A DNA stretch of 64,000 bases from assembly GCA_945273835.1 (NCBI GenBank), contig CALYPL010000009.1:25500-89499 (forward strand), in the 5' to 3' direction. The stretch is from an uncultured Dysgonomonas sp. (GTDB lineage: Bacteria > Bacteroidota > Bacteroidia > Bacteroidales > Dysgonomonadaceae). The notes under the pieces were generated by a model that searched no databases, was not told the origin of the DNA, and was given only the letters and a program-made list of their open reading frames with translations. Positions 45,875 to 57,029 of this stretch are shown piece after piece (within the stretch, counting starts at the first letter, position 1; each line of letters opens with the position of its first letter). Made by a program: the position numbers and the translations under genes.

Positions 45875-46649
45875 GTTAACCACAATTCCAAATGTAGCTA
45901 TTATTCTGGGTACTGGATTAGGCGATCTGGTACATGACATTCTGATTGAGAAAGAAATACCTTATCATGACATACCCAATTTCCCACTTTCAACAGTCGA
46001 AGGGCATAGCGGTAAGCTTATATTCGGTAAACTGGGTGGCAAACCTGTTTTGGCTATGCAAGGTCGATTTCATTATTATGAAGGGTATAAAATGTCAGAA
46101 GTAACTTTCCCGGTTCGGGTATTTCAGGCATTAGGTATTAAATACCTGTTTGTTTCAAATGCTGCCGGTGGTATGAATAAATCATTTGAAATTGGCGATA
46201 TAATGCTTATTGAAGATCATATCAACCTGTTCCCTGAACACCCGCTCAGAGGCAAAAATTATAATGAACTGGGTACTCGTTTTCCTGATATGAGCAATGC
46301 TTACGATAAAGCACTACGCCGAATGGTTATTGAAATAGCTAAAGAAAATGATATAAAACTTCAATATGGCGTTTATGTGGGAACTCAGGGACCTACTTTT
46401 GAGACTCCTGCCGAATACAATTATTTTCGTATCATCGGAGGGGATGCTGTCGGTATGTCTACCGTACCAGAAGTTATAGTTGCAAATCATGCTGGCATGA
46501 AAGTGTTGGCATTTTCCATTATAACAGATTTAGGTATTTTAGGTAGGATTGTTGAAGTAACCCACGAAGATGTTCAAGAAGCTGCGAAGATAGCTCAACC
46601 TAAAATGGCTTTTCTGATGCGTAGAGTGATAGAAAAGCTGGATATCTAA
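45831..46649 (+). CDS. Purine nucleoside phosphorylase, trimeric (PNP/MTAP family)
   Basis: This 272-residue enzyme splits purine nucleosides with phosphate to a free base and ribose-1-phosphate. Family features seen are GTGLGDL (27-33), EGHSGKL near 57-63, GRFHYYEGY (78-86), SNAAGG (109-114) and YVGTQGPTFETPAEYN (182-197). The residue that in mammalian PNP is Asn (SLITN) is Asp233 here (SIITD), as in methylthioadenosine phosphorylases, so the base preference may be broadened to 6-aminopurines. The ATG at 45831 is the natural start and lies inside lpxK. Confidence 0.9.
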   Translation: MLETIQETERYLRSKLTTIPNVAIILGTGLGDLVHDILIEKEIPYHDIPNFPLSTVEGHSGKLIFGKLGGKPVLAMQGRFHYYEGYKMSEVTFPVRVFQALGIKYLFVSNAAGGMNKSFEIGDIMLIEDHINLFPEHPLRGKNYNELGTRFPDMSNAYDKALRRMVIEIAKENDIKLQYGVYVGTQGPTFETPAEYNYFRIIGGDAVGMSTVPEVIVANHAGMKVLAFSIITDLGILGRIVEVTHEDVQEAAKIAQPKMAFLMRRVIEKLDI

Positions 46650-46668
46650 TTTATTCTCAAAAAATAAT

Positions 46669-46710
46669 CAGAGGTACAATGGTCGGACTTTACCGATTGC
46701 TGTACCTCTG
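46669..46710 (-). terminator. Long hairpin terminator after valS
   Basis: CAGAGGTACA (46669-46678) pairs with TGTACCTCTG (46701-46710), with a second inner stem. On the minus strand it is followed by ATTATTTTTTG, so it best serves valS; the plus-strand side lacks a T tract. Confidence 0.72.
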
Positions 46711-46746
46711 AAAAATATATTTACCTAAAAGGGTGGAATACCAATC

Positions 46747-49362
46747 TTATTTTTTAAGATTTGCTATACTTTCCATGATGGTCTGTATTTTGCTTTCGGC
46801 ATCTGCTTTCTTCTTACGCTCGTTTTCCACAATTTCAGCCTTAGCATTCTGAACAAACTTTTCGTTGCTTAATTTTGCGCTTACCGACTTTAAGAAGCCT
46901 TGCATATACGTAAGTTCGTCATTCAATCTTTTCAATTCAGCTTCAATATCAATGTTATTCCCTAACGGTATGCTGAATTCGGTTGTGCCAACCAAAAACG
47001 AAGCGGCAAGCGGGTCTTTTTGTTCCACGACTTTTATTTCCGACACATTAGCCATTTTACATATCATCGGGTTCATTGAAGAATTATAATCGCCTGTAAC
47101 TTCAAGGTTTAATTCGTCTTTGTTCGGCAAATTCTTTTGTAGTCGGATATTACGTATCCCCGAAATAATCTCTTTTAAAGTCTCTGAATAGCTGATCAGT
47201 GACGGATCATAAGGCGATACTTGCGGCATTTGAGCAATCATCAGACTTTCGCCATCCTTCCTGTTTTCCAACGCCTGCCAAAGCTCTTCTGTGATAAATG
47301 GCATGAAAGGATGTAATAAGCGCAACAACGAATCGAAGAAGCCTAACGTATGTTCATACGTCTTGACGTCAATAGGTTGTTGGTAGGCAGGTTTAATCAT
47401 TTCCAAGTACCAAGACGAAAATTCGTCCCAGAATAATTTGTAGAGGGTCATCAGGGCTTCAGACAATCTGTACTTACCGAAAGCATCTTCTACATCTTCA
47501 ATCGCTTTGGATAAAATAGCATCGAACCATTTAACCGCAAATTCGGAAGTTTTAGGCTGTTCGGCTTTTTCGTCGACTTGCCATCCTTTCACTAATCGGA
47601 AAGCGTTCCAGATTTTATTATTGAAATTGCGTCCTTGTTCGCAAAGAGTATCATCGAAAGGTATATCGTTTCCTGCGGGAGCTGTAAGCAGTAAACCCAT
47701 GCGTACTCCGTCAGCACCGTATTTTTCGATAAGTTCGAGCGGATCGGGAGAGTTCCCTAATTGTTTCGACATTTTACGTCCCAATTTATCACGAACTATA
47801 CCTGTGAAATATACATTGCTGAAACAAGGTTCTTGACGATATTCGTAACCTGACATAATCATTCGTGCAACCCAGAAGAATATAATATCGGGACCTGTCA
47901 CAAGATCGTTTGTCGGATAATAATATTTAATATCCTTATTGTCAGGGTTATTGATCCCATCAAACACTGAAATAGGCCACAACCATGATGAGAACCATGT
48001 GTCAAGACAGTCTTCGTCCTGACGGAGATCTTCTGCTTTAAGGTTCGGATTCTTTTTCTGTGCTTCTTTAAGTGCTTTTTCTAAAGTTTCGCCTACAACG
48101 AAACCGCCTTCGGGCAGATAATAGGCGGGAATACGATGCCCCCACCATAATTGGCGGCTGATGTTCCAGTCTTTGATATTTTCCATCCAATGGCGATACG
48201 TGTTTTTGAATTTAGCAGGATAGAATTTTATAGTGTCGTTTTCAACGGCTTCTAAAGCAGGTTTTGCAAGATGTTCCATTTTCAGAAACCATTGCATGGA
48301 CAGTTTCGGTTCGATGGGAACGTTAGTACGTTCAGAAAAACCTACTTTATTGGTGTAAGCTTCGACTTTTTCCATTAAACCGCCGTCCTGCAAATCTTTT
48401 TCTATTTGCTTGCGAACGGCAAAACGATCCATCCCTTCATATTGCAATCCATGCCGGTTCAGAGTTCCGTCGTCATTGAATACGTCTATTATTTCAAGAT
48501 TATATTTTTCGCCAAGAATATAGTCATTTACATCGTGCGCAGGGGTTACTTTAAGGCATCCTGTACCGAATTCAATGTCTACATATTCGTCTTCCATAAT
48601 CGGAACGATACGATTTACTATCGGAACGATAACTTTTTTGCCTTTGAGCCATGCTGTTTTAGGGTCGTTGGGGTTGATGAAAACTGCAACGTCACCGAAA
48701 ATGGTTTCGGGGCGTGTGGTAGCTACAATAGCATAAGTGTCTTCACCTTCAACTTTATAGCGTAGATAATAGAGTTTGCCGTGTTCTTCTTTATGTATAA
48801 CCTCTTCATCCGAAACAGCAGTTTTCGCTTTCGGATCCCAGTTAACCATGCGTACTCCACGGTATATGAGTCCTTTATTGTATAAGTCTACAAAGACTTT
48901 GATTACGCTTTCTGAACGTTTTTCATCAAGAGTAAAACAAGTGCGTTCCCAATCGCATGATGCTCCCAACTTTTTAAGTTGCTCAAGAATAATGCCTCCG
49001 TGCTTATGTGTCCATTCCCAAGCATGTTCGAGAAACTGATCTCGTGTGAGGCTACTTTTGTCGATACCTTCTGCCGCAAGTTTAGCAACTACTTTGGCTT
49101 CGGTGGCAATCGATGCATGGTCTGTTCCGGGTACCCAACAAGCATTTTTACCCATCATGCGCGCACGACGGATCAATATGTCTTGTATTGTATTGTTGAG
49201 CATATGCCCCATATGCAACACTCCGGTTACATTGGGCGGAGGTATGACTATTGTAAATGGTTCACGGCTATCGGGTTCCGAATGGAAGAGATTATTCTCC
49301 ATCCAATATTTATACCATTTGTCCTCTACTTGGGCGGGGTTATATTTACTTGCTATTTCCAT
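46747..49362 (-). CDS. valS: Valyl-tRNA synthetase
   Basis: A class Ia synthetase of 871 residues charging tRNA-Val. The HIGH motif appears as HMGH (50-53) and the KMSKS loop as KMSKQ (530-534). A CP1 editing domain (about 180-330), an anticodon-binding helical domain (about 600-750) and a C-terminal coiled-coil arm (about 805-870) are all present. The ATG at 49362 (MEIASKYNP) is chosen; the frame opens four codons earlier with a GTG. The promoter at 49394-49423 supports either. Confidence 0.97.
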   Translation of the reverse strand: MEIASKYNPAQVEDKWYKYWMENNLFHSEPDSREPFTIVIPPPNVTGVLHMGHMLNNTIQDILIRRARMMGKNACWVPGTDHASIATEAKVVAKLAAEGIDKSSLTRDQFLEHAWEWTHKHGGIILEQLKKLGASCDWERTCFTLDEKRSESVIKVFVDLYNKGLIYRGVRMVNWDPKAKTAVSDEEVIHKEEHGKLYYLRYKVEGEDTYAIVATTRPETIFGDVAVFINPNDPKTAWLKGKKVIVPIVNRIVPIMEDEYVDIEFGTGCLKVTPAHDVNDYILGEKYNLEIIDVFNDDGTLNRHGLQYEGMDRFAVRKQIEKDLQDGGLMEKVEAYTNKVGFSERTNVPIEPKLSMQWFLKMEHLAKPALEAVENDTIKFYPAKFKNTYRHWMENIKDWNISRQLWWGHRIPAYYLPEGGFVVGETLEKALKEAQKKNPNLKAEDLRQDEDCLDTWFSSWLWPISVFDGINNPDNKDIKYYYPTNDLVTGPDIIFFWVARMIMSGYEYRQEPCFSNVYFTGIVRDKLGRKMSKQLGNSPDPLELIEKYGADGVRMGLLLTAPAGNDIPFDDTLCEQGRNFNNKIWNAFRLVKGWQVDEKAEQPKTSEFAVKWFDAILSKAIEDVEDAFGKYRLSEALMTLYKLFWDEFSSWYLEMIKPAYQQPIDVKTYEHTLGFFDSLLRLLHPFMPFITEELWQALENRKDGESLMIAQMPQVSPYDPSLISYSETLKEIISGIRNIRLQKNLPNKDELNLEVTGDYNSSMNPMICKMANVSEIKVVEQKDPLAASFLVGTTEFSIPLGNNIDIEAELKRLNDELTYMQGFLKSVSAKLSNEKFVQNAKAEIVENERKKKADAESKIQTIMESIANLKK

Positions 49363-49393
49363 GTTCTTGTTCACTCTAAATGATTAGGGAACA

Positions 49394-49423
49394 CAAAAGT
49401 AAGAAATAGTTTATAATTTACAA
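49394..49423 (-). promoter_or_regulatory. valS promoter with -33 and -7 elements
   Basis: A TTG (complement of 49421-49423) is followed after 19 bases by TACTTTTG (complement of 49394-49401), a good Bacteroides -33/-7 pair 31 bases upstream of the ATG. Confidence 0.72.
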
Positions 49424-49429
49424 TCCGAT

Positions 49430-50830
49430 TTATTTTGCAATCTTTTTGAATCGCTCTGCCGTTTGCATAACGCTGTTTACATAGTGTATAGTCTCAGTAC
49501 CACGGAAATAACCGTTTTTTACAACGGGGTCGTTGTAATATTCGGGATTACGTTTCAGTTCAAGGTATTTTTCCACATTTCCCTCCCATATATACGGGTC
49601 TGCTCCGTATTTACGTGCAAGGTTCTGCGCATCATTGATATGACCGTTACCGCCATTATATGACGCAAGAATAAATTTCATGCGCTCATCGTGGTTCTTC
49701 ACATTTTTGAAAATATTATTCAATCTGCTTAGTAATTTTACGGATGCACCTATGCTCAGATCGGGATTCATCCGATCTTCGTCACTAAGTCCCATAGATC
49801 GGGCTGTTTTAGGCATCAGCCCCATTATGCCGCTTGCTCCTGCCCAAGAGGTAAGATTGTTTCTGAACCGTGATTCATTATACGATATGGCTGCAAGTAA
49901 GTGCCAATCGAAATTCGAGCCATAGGCATGTTTTTTAAAGAGTTCGTCGTATGGCGATACAGCTCCTTTGGGAGAACTTACGGGTGTTTGATTATTATCG
50001 TCGAACGGCAGTTTGCTAAGCTCGAAATATTTTTTGTTGATGTTTTTGTATGAGGGAGCGTTGTTGTTTGCGGCAAACCACTCGTTTAGGGCTTTTGCTA
50101 ATGACGGCGAATCTTTACGTACAGCCCATGCTGCTCTTTGCTCGAAGCTGATGGGCATGGATATATCTATATTACGATAATAGGTGCGGTTTACTTTCGC
50201 CACAAAATCATCGGCTACGGTATATTTGATTTTACCGAGCGAAACCATTTCAATCAGGTCTTCGGTTGTTATCGTATCTTTTTCAATGTCTTTGATGATA
50301 ATGCCGCCGCCAAGTTCGGCATTCAAATTTAAAAGCCGTTGATAGTATTTCGTGTTTTCGAGTGTATATATCTCCTTGCCGATAAGGTCGGTTACGTCTG
50401 TGAGCAAAGAATCTTGCTTGAGCGCACGCTGCACCAATACTTGATGGGTGATTTGCTCGTTGCCACAATATATGATTGAGTCTTTCAGCTCATTCTGAAT
50501 ATTGATGCTATAGGCAATCACATCACCTTTTCCTTCTTCCAACATTTGGACCAGACGGTTCACATTTTCGGCAACAACTACTTTTAATGCCAGACCGTAA
50601 TGATCGGCAAATCCTTTTGCCAAATCATAGTCGTAACCCATCGGCTCTTCTTTGTATATAAAATATGAAGTGGAGGTGTTGAGGGTCAATACGGTAAGCG
50701 TATCTTTCTTCTGAATTGCTTCAAAATCATTCAATACTTCCTTTTTGTGTTTATTCGGGCGACTGTTGCACGAAATGATGGATACAAAAAAGATAATTGA
50801 TAATATGTAATATAATTTGTTTTTTAACAA
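49430..50830 (-). CDS. MltF-like membrane-bound lytic transglycosylase
   Basis: A 466-residue lipoprotein (signal ending IISC, Cys21) with two domains. The first is a periplasmic solute-binding type 3 domain (about 40-270), and the second a family 1 lytic transglycosylase domain (about 300-440) with catalytic Glu319 in the ISYNESRF motif and the ASGIMGLMPKTA signature. It cleaves peptidoglycan glycan strands to 1,6-anhydro products. No ATG is available: the frame opens after the previous gene's stop, and the first usable codon is a TTG at 50830, which starts a good lipoprotein signal. It is 12 bases downstream of the FMN oxidoreductase gene. Confidence 0.9.
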   Translation of the reverse strand: MLKNKLYYILSIIFFVSIISCNSRPNKHKKEVLNDFEAIQKKDTLTVLTLNTSTSYFIYKEEPMGYDYDLAKGFADHYGLALKVVVAENVNRLVQMLEEGKGDVIAYSINIQNELKDSIIYCGNEQITHQVLVQRALKQDSLLTDVTDLIGKEIYTLENTKYYQRLLNLNAELGGGIIIKDIEKDTITTEDLIEMVSLGKIKYTVADDFVAKVNRTYYRNIDISMPISFEQRAAWAVRKDSPSLAKALNEWFAANNNAPSYKNINKKYFELSKLPFDDNNQTPVSSPKGAVSPYDELFKKHAYGSNFDWHLLAAISYNESRFRNNLTSWAGASGIMGLMPKTARSMGLSDEDRMNPDLSIGASVKLLSRLNNIFKNVKNHDERMKFILASYNGGNGHINDAQNLARKYGADPYIWEGNVEKYLELKRNPEYYNDPVVKNGYFRGTETIHYVNSVMQTAERFKKIAK

Positions 50831-50842
50831 TTGGATGTTTAC

Positions 50843-51796
50843 TTAAAACAAAGGTTTATTATTGATAATTTCGTTCAACTTATCGTTGTATTCTTTTATA
50901 ATATCATCCACAACCTGAGCGGCTTTGGGTAGATCGTCAATGTAAGCGGCAATTTGTCCGATTTCTAATTCGCCGTCCTTGAGGTCACCCTCAAATATAC
51001 CTTTTTTAGAACGTCCACGTCCTAACAGCTCCCGCAATTCTTCGCTTGTAGCACCACGATCTTCGGCGTCTTGAACTTCTTTGTAGAAATCGTTTTTGAT
51101 TAATCGGGTAGGGCTGACTTTCTTTAATGAAAGCATTGTATCGCCTTCTTGTAAATCTATACACAGTTTTTTGAACTGATCGGCTGCCGAACTCTCTTCA
51201 GTGAGGGCAAAGCGAGTACCAATCTGTACGCCTTCGGCTCCTAAAGCCATAGCCGCCAACATTCCCCCGCCTGTTGCAATTCCTCCTGCAGCTATGAGTG
51301 GAAGATCAAGTACTTTACGTACTGATGGGATTAATGCCATTGTGGTTGTTTCTTCACGTCCGTTGTGTCCACCGGCTTCAAAACCTTCTGCTACAACTGC
51401 ATCTACTCCTGCCTCTTGACATTTGAGTGCAAATTTAGAGCTTGATACTACATGAGCGACTTTTATACCGTTTTCTTGCAATTTTTTAGTCCATAGCTTC
51501 GGATTTCCGGCGGATGTGAAGACTACTTTTACTCCTTCTTCTATGATAATATTTATAATCTTTTCTACTTCGGGATACATCAGCGGAATGTTTACTCCGA
51601 ATGGTTTGTCGGTGGCAGCTTTGCATTTTTGGATGTGTTCACGAAGGGTTTCAGGGTGCATTGAACCTGCACCGATAAGTCCAAGTCCGCCTGCGTTACT
51701 TACTGCCGAAGCCAGTCTCCAACTACTGCACCAAACCATACCACCGGAGATGATGGGATATTTTATATCGAAAAGGGATGTTATTCTGTTACTCAT
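50843..51796 (-). CDS. FMN-dependent oxidoreductase, nitronate monooxygenase/FabK-like
   Basis: The 317-residue TIM-barrel flavoprotein has the family features: PIISGGMVWCSSWRLASAVSNAGGLG at the N-terminus, GFEAGGHNGRE around 138-148 with His144, and the FMN-phosphate region LIAAGGIATGGG followed by GAEGVQIGTRF. Members are nitronate monooxygenases, enoyl-ACP reductase FabK, or of unknown role; the sequence alone does not choose. The ATG at 51796 is used; a TTG ten codons earlier overlaps the promoter zone. Cotranscription with the MltF-like gene is likely. Confidence 0.85.
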   Translation of the reverse strand: MSNRITSLFDIKYPIISGGMVWCSSWRLASAVSNAGGLGLIGAGSMHPETLREHIQKCKAATDKPFGVNIPLMYPEVEKIINIIIEEGVKVVFTSAGNPKLWTKKLQENGIKVAHVVSSSKFALKCQEAGVDAVVAEGFEAGGHNGREETTTMALIPSVRKVLDLPLIAAGGIATGGGMLAAMALGAEGVQIGTRFALTEESSAADQFKKLCIDLQEGDTMLSLKKVSPTRLIKNDFYKEVQDAEDRGATSEELRELLGRGRSKKGIFEGDLKDGELEIGQIAAYIDDLPKAAQVVDDIIKEYNDKLNEIINNKPLF

Positions 51797-51823
51797 GTTT
51801 ATGTTTTTATAGTTTTTGTTCTG

Positions 51824-51831
51824 CAAAGATA
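51824..51831 (-). promoter_or_regulatory. Candidate -7 box for the FMN oxidoreductase-mltF operon
   Basis: TATCTTTG on the minus strand matches TAnnTTTG, 27 bases before the ATG at 51796. The reading frame's upstream TTG codon lies in this box, which excludes it as a start. Confidence 0.6.
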
Positions 51832-52053
51832 CATATAAGAATGTAATTTGTGGTATTCGGGCTTCTTTGTTTAATTTTCTTTCAGAATGTGGCTTTCTAA
51901 TGTTATTGAAGTATAAATATTAGATTATGAGTTTATTGTATTGATTTGCTTGCTTCCTGTGAATAATCTGAGTTGCGTTGTTTTATGATCATTGAAGCGT
52001 AATTTTTGGATTAAGATTTTAAATATCGGCTATGCTAAATCTTTGTCCAAAAT

Positions 52054-52085
52054 AAAACCCTCGAAAGATTTACTTTTCGAGGGTT
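52054..52085 (-). terminator. Intrinsic terminator after groEL
   Basis: AAACCCTCGAAA (52054-52065) pairs with TTTCGAGGGTTT (52074-52085), loop of 8, followed by TTTTATTTT on the minus strand. Confidence 0.9.
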
Positions 52086-52109
52086 TATTATTATGATAAG
52101 CTGATGTGA

Positions 52110-53765
<1,656 letters not shown>

Positions 53766-53828
53766 TTATTATAATTCAGTCTTGTATGCGAAAATTTTTA
53801 AGCAGAAATGATATCTGTATTTTATTTT

Positions 53829-54098
53829 TTAGATGATTGCCAAAACGTCAGATTGACGCATGATCAAATATGTTTCGCCTTCTAATTCGATTTCAGTTCC
53901 TGCATATTTACCGTAAAGCACTTTATCGTTGGGTTTTACAACCATTTCTTCATCTTTTGTTCCGTTACCTACTGCTATTACTTCACCTTGAAGCGGTTTT
54001 TCTTTAGCTGTATCAGGGATAATGATACCACCAACTGTTTTTTCTTCTGCAGCAGCTGGCTTGATGAGAACTCTGTCTGCTAATGGTTTAATTTTCAT
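53829..54098 (-). CDS. groES: Co-chaperonin GroES (Hsp10)
   Basis: The 89-residue cap of GroEL. It shows the [36 protein letters not shown] opening with the mobile loop (about 16-32) that docks to GroEL, and the [25 protein letters not shown] core. It is the first gene of the groES-groEL operon. A -7 box lies about 76 bases upstream. Confidence 0.97.
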   Translation of the reverse strand: MKIKPLADRVLIKPAAAEEKTVGGIIIPDTAKEKPLQGEVIAVGNGTKDEEMVVKPNDKVLYGKYAGTEIELEGETYLIMRQSDVLAII

Positions 54099-54174
54099 AA
54101 TGCTATTTTTTTTATAGGTTATTATAATATTAATAATTTTTATTTTCCGAATACATGTTATACTAAATTTGTGC

Positions 54175-54182
54175 CAAAGATA
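54175..54182 (-). promoter_or_regulatory. Candidate -7 box for groES-groEL
   Basis: TATCTTTG on the minus strand matches TAnnTTTG. The distance to the ATG leaves a leader of about 70 bases. No CIRCE inverted repeat is visible nearby. Confidence 0.5.
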
Positions 54183-54292
54183 TAATCTGACAAAAATACA
54201 GATGGAATATATGTTTAACGTGACAACCTGTCTAATAATGCCCGATATAAGAGGTTATTTGTTTTTCTCAGAATATATAACGATTCTTTCTT

Positions 54293-54300
54293 TATATTTG
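54293..54300 (+). promoter_or_regulatory. Candidate -7 box for the TlpA-like gene
   Basis: TATATTTG matches TAnnTTTG, 41 bases before the ATG at 54342. Confidence 0.55.
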
Positions 54301-54341
54301 TAACTTATTGTCTTATATATTATTGAAATTTAATTTTTATT

Positions 54342-55454
54342 ATGAAAAAGTTTTTATTTATTAGTTTCTTGATTATGTCTATTTTCACTTCACTCTTTTC
54401 GTGCAGTGGTAATAACATTCATATTGAAGGGAAATTCAATGATAATGCGAATGATAAAAAACGTGTTTATTTACAAACTGTTGACTTAAACAATGCGGCA
54501 AACGTAAATATCATTGATTCGGCCATTATTAAGAATGGTAAATTTACGTTGAATACTAATTTAGAAAATGTTCCGAATATTGGGTTTATTTCGGTCGGAA
54601 AGATGGAGGATTTGAACAATGATCGTGACAACGCGATTATGGCTACTTTGGTCTTAGAACCCGGTAAAATTCAATTAAATCTCGATAAGTCAGTTTATAC
54701 GTTGGCTGGAACTGAACGTAATGTGGAATTAAATAAGATTGTTGCTTTGATCAATAAAGCTCAAAAAATGCAGCATGATGCTCAAGTTGCTGCGAGTACG
54801 GGAGTAAATACTGAAAAAAGCCAACAGGATATTATCACGAATATGCAAAAAATTGGTAAAGAGATGAAGACTGAGGTTTATAATTTCCTGAAAACCAATA
54901 TGAATAATAAAGCTGGTGAGTTTATGTTCTTTACATCTAGTGATATTTTGGATCCTGAGCAGATGAAAGAATTGTTGCAGCTGGCTGATACTTCTTTTAT
55001 AAATATGCCTGAAATTAAAGATTTGAAAAACGTATTGGACAATCAGATTTCTTCAATTGATAAGATTTTCGTAACAGACATGAATGGTAATAAAGTAAAA
55101 TTATCTGATTATGTAGGGAAGGGAAAATATGTTCTTGTTGATTTCTGGGCAACATGGTGTGGACCGTGTATGCGGGAGATGCCTACTTTAAAGAGAGTTT
55201 ATGATAAGTATAAGGGTGAAAATTTTGAAATTGTAGGAGTTTCTGTTGATGATGACGTGGAGGCTTGGAAAAAGACTGTGAAAGCGAAAGGTATGGATTG
55301 GATTCAATTGCATGATTCGGACAAAAGTGCCGGTCGTTATTATAAAGTTAATTCAATTCCATTCACTCTTTTGTTTGATAAAAGCGGCAATATTATTAAT
55401 TCAAACTTACGCGGAGATTTTTTGGAGCGTGAACTGAAAAAAATATTAAAATAA
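54342..55454 (+). CDS. TlpA/ResA-like thiol-disulfide oxidoreductase lipoprotein (DUF4369 + thioredoxin)
   Basis: The 370-residue lipoprotein (signal ending LFSC, Cys21) has an N-terminal DUF4369-like beta domain (about 25-125), a helical linker (about 130-225) and a C-terminal AhpC/TSA-type thioredoxin domain. That domain carries the redox motif WCGPC (272-276) in DFWATWCGPCMREMP and a cis-Pro in NSIPFT. It should reduce or shuffle disulfides in the periplasm. It is monocistronic with its own promoter and terminator. Many paralogues usually exist in Bacteroidota, so the partner cannot be named. Confidence 0.91.
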   Translation: MKKFLFISFLIMSIFTSLFSCSGNNIHIEGKFNDNANDKKRVYLQTVDLNNAANVNIIDSAIIKNGKFTLNTNLENVPNIGFISVGKMEDLNNDRDNAIMATLVLEPGKIQLNLDKSVYTLAGTERNVELNKIVALINKAQKMQHDAQVAASTGVNTEKSQQDIITNMQKIGKEMKTEVYNFLKTNMNNKAGEFMFFTSSDILDPEQMKELLQLADTSFINMPEIKDLKNVLDNQISSIDKIFVTDMNGNKVKLSDYVGKGKYVLVDFWATWCGPCMREMPTLKRVYDKYKGENFEIVGVSVDDDVEAWKKTVKAKGMDWIQLHDSDKSAGRYYKVNSIPFTLLFDKSGNIINSNLRGDFLERELKKILK

Positions 55455-55477
55455 TCAGAGATTTATAGGTAAATTAT

Positions 55478-55507
55478 AAGCTGCCATATCATACAGATTG
55501 GCAGCTT
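55478..55507 (+). terminator. Intrinsic terminator after the TlpA-like gene
   Basis: AAGCTGCCA (55478-55486) pairs with TGGCAGCTT (55499-55507) and is followed by TTTTT. Confidence 0.9.
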
Positions 55508-55547
55508 TTTTTATATACTGTTATAAGGTTATTTTAAACAGACTGTT

Positions 55548-56417
55548 TTAAAGTCGGTAGTTATTGAGTAAATAATCAAGACTCATTTTCACACTTTCTA
55601 ATGGTGTATAGTTATAATTGTCAACCTCGATAATTAGATATTCCATTCCGGCTATTTCAATGTTTTTTAATATAGCATCGAAACCCACCATGCCACTTTG
55701 CCCGATTTCTTTATCATCTTTTATATGGAGTAATTTAAATCGTCCCGAATATTTTTTGAAATAATCCACAGGACTTTTGCCGCATCTTACCAGCCAATAA
55801 ACATCCATCTGGAAAAAAACATAGTCGGGATTTGTATTAGCAAGCATATAGTCATACATTATCTCTCCTTCGATATTAGTTAAGTCTAAGGATTTATTAT
55901 GATAGCCGAATGCAAGTCCTTTTTCTTTGCATTTTTTTCCGATCTGATCGAAATATTCGCAATAGGTTTTTAAATCTTGCAGATTTTTGGGTACATTTAT
56001 TTCTGAAGCTACAATATATTTAGCACCGACTTGTAGATGGTCTTCCACGCATTTATCCCACCATTTTAAAGCATTGGATAAATCTTTCGAGGCGAGTTCT
56101 TTATTAGATAATTCTCTATTGACATGCGATGAAAGTACTGTCATTCCATTTTCTTCTATATCTTTTTTAAACTGCTTCGGTGAGCGGTTATAGAATTTTC
56201 CATTGATGTAACTATCAGCTTCGACAGCTGCAAACCCCATTTCACTGATTTTTTTCAGGGTTTCAGTATAATCGGTATTTAGATCATCGTGGAGAGAATA
56301 TAATTCAAGAGCAATTTTTTTTTCTATCTTGGGATTTGCACCATCATTTTTAGTTGGTTGTACGATGCAACCTATTAATAACGAAATGGGCAACACCAGC
56401 AGGAATTTTTTTTTCAT
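55548..56417 (-). CDS. Sugar phosphate isomerase/epimerase-like TIM-barrel lipoprotein
   Basis: A 289-residue protein with a lipoprotein signal ending LIGC (Cys17) and an AP-endonuclease-2-type TIM barrel (about 38-289). Likely metal ligands are spread along the barrel: the Glu/Asp of AAVEAD, GYHNKS, the Asp in FQMDVYW, HIKDD, and the Glu in LIIEVD. Exported members are common in Bacteroidota polysaccharide loci; the substrate is unknown. The ATG at 56417 is chosen because an upstream TTG extension adds a weak N-terminus. No partner gene is adjacent. Confidence 0.82.
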   Translation of the reverse strand: MKKKFLLVLPISLLIGCIVQPTKNDGANPKIEKKIALELYSLHDDLNTDYTETLKKISEMGFAAVEADSYINGKFYNRSPKQFKKDIEENGMTVLSSHVNRELSNKELASKDLSNALKWWDKCVEDHLQVGAKYIVASEINVPKNLQDLKTYCEYFDQIGKKCKEKGLAFGYHNKSLDLTNIEGEIMYDYMLANTNPDYVFFQMDVYWLVRCGKSPVDYFKKYSGRFKLLHIKDDKEIGQSGMVGFDAILKNIEIAGMEYLIIEVDNYNYTPLESVKMSLDYLLNNYRL

Positions 56418-57029
56418 TATGTTTATAGTATGCAAAATTGTATTAATATTATATCAAAAATATAAATTTTAGCTTGTAAATATGTTGATTATTTATTAAA
56501 TATTCGTTGCGTATACTTACAAATTATCATTAAAGTCGTATAAAAGTTTTATAATAATCGTGTTGTTTATTCATATTTGATTTTCTGTAAAAAGAGCTGT
56601 ATTACTATTGGAATGTTTCTTTTTTAATAATATTTTATCTAGTGATTCTGTAATTAAAAGTTTGTAATATATTTAAAAAGTTCTATTATTTTATTGATTT
56701 ATAGTTTGCTAAAGTAAATTTTTTGTAAATAGCGGACTAGTTTTAAAAGCAATAAGCTATGTTAATCTTGATTTATTTTTCTTTAAAATAGTAGTGAATG
56801 GCTTCATCGCGTTTTAAAGAATTACAAAGTATTGATAAACATTGATTAAAAATATCAAAAAGCAGTTTTATTTTATAAGTTGAATGTGATTGGTTTGACA
56901 TCTGCCAATCGAATAAACCTGCAAGTCTCTATTTAATTCTATTTATTTTTTAAGATATAAATGATGATCTCGATGAGATGAATATGAATGGTTTTTAATT
57001 TTGAAATTTACTACATATGTGCTATTTAT
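56418..57029. other. Long AT-rich intergenic region with no recognised feature
   Basis: About 610 bases, strongly AT-rich, between the TIM-barrel lipoprotein gene and the stop of the Fur-family gene. I see no sizeable reading frame, tRNA, hairpin with T tract, or consensus -7 box. It must contain the promoter of the TIM-barrel gene near its left end, but I cannot point to it. Confidence 0.6.

Larger units (their letters stand above)
51797..52109. other. Intergenic region between the FMN oxidoreductase gene and groEL
   Basis: About 310 AT-rich bases. They hold a -7 box for the FMN oxidoreductase operon (51824-51831) and the groEL terminator (52054-52085). Nothing else recognisable is seen between about 51840 and 52050. 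Confidence 0.6.

Noticed and set aside
54099..54341. CIRCE (HrcA) operator before groES
   Set aside because: I looked for TTAGCACTC-N9-GAGTGCTAA or a close variant and did not find it.
56418..57029. Small RNA or tRNA in the long AT-rich gap
   Set aside because: No cloverleaf, no GC-rich hairpin and no promoter/terminator pair was seen.
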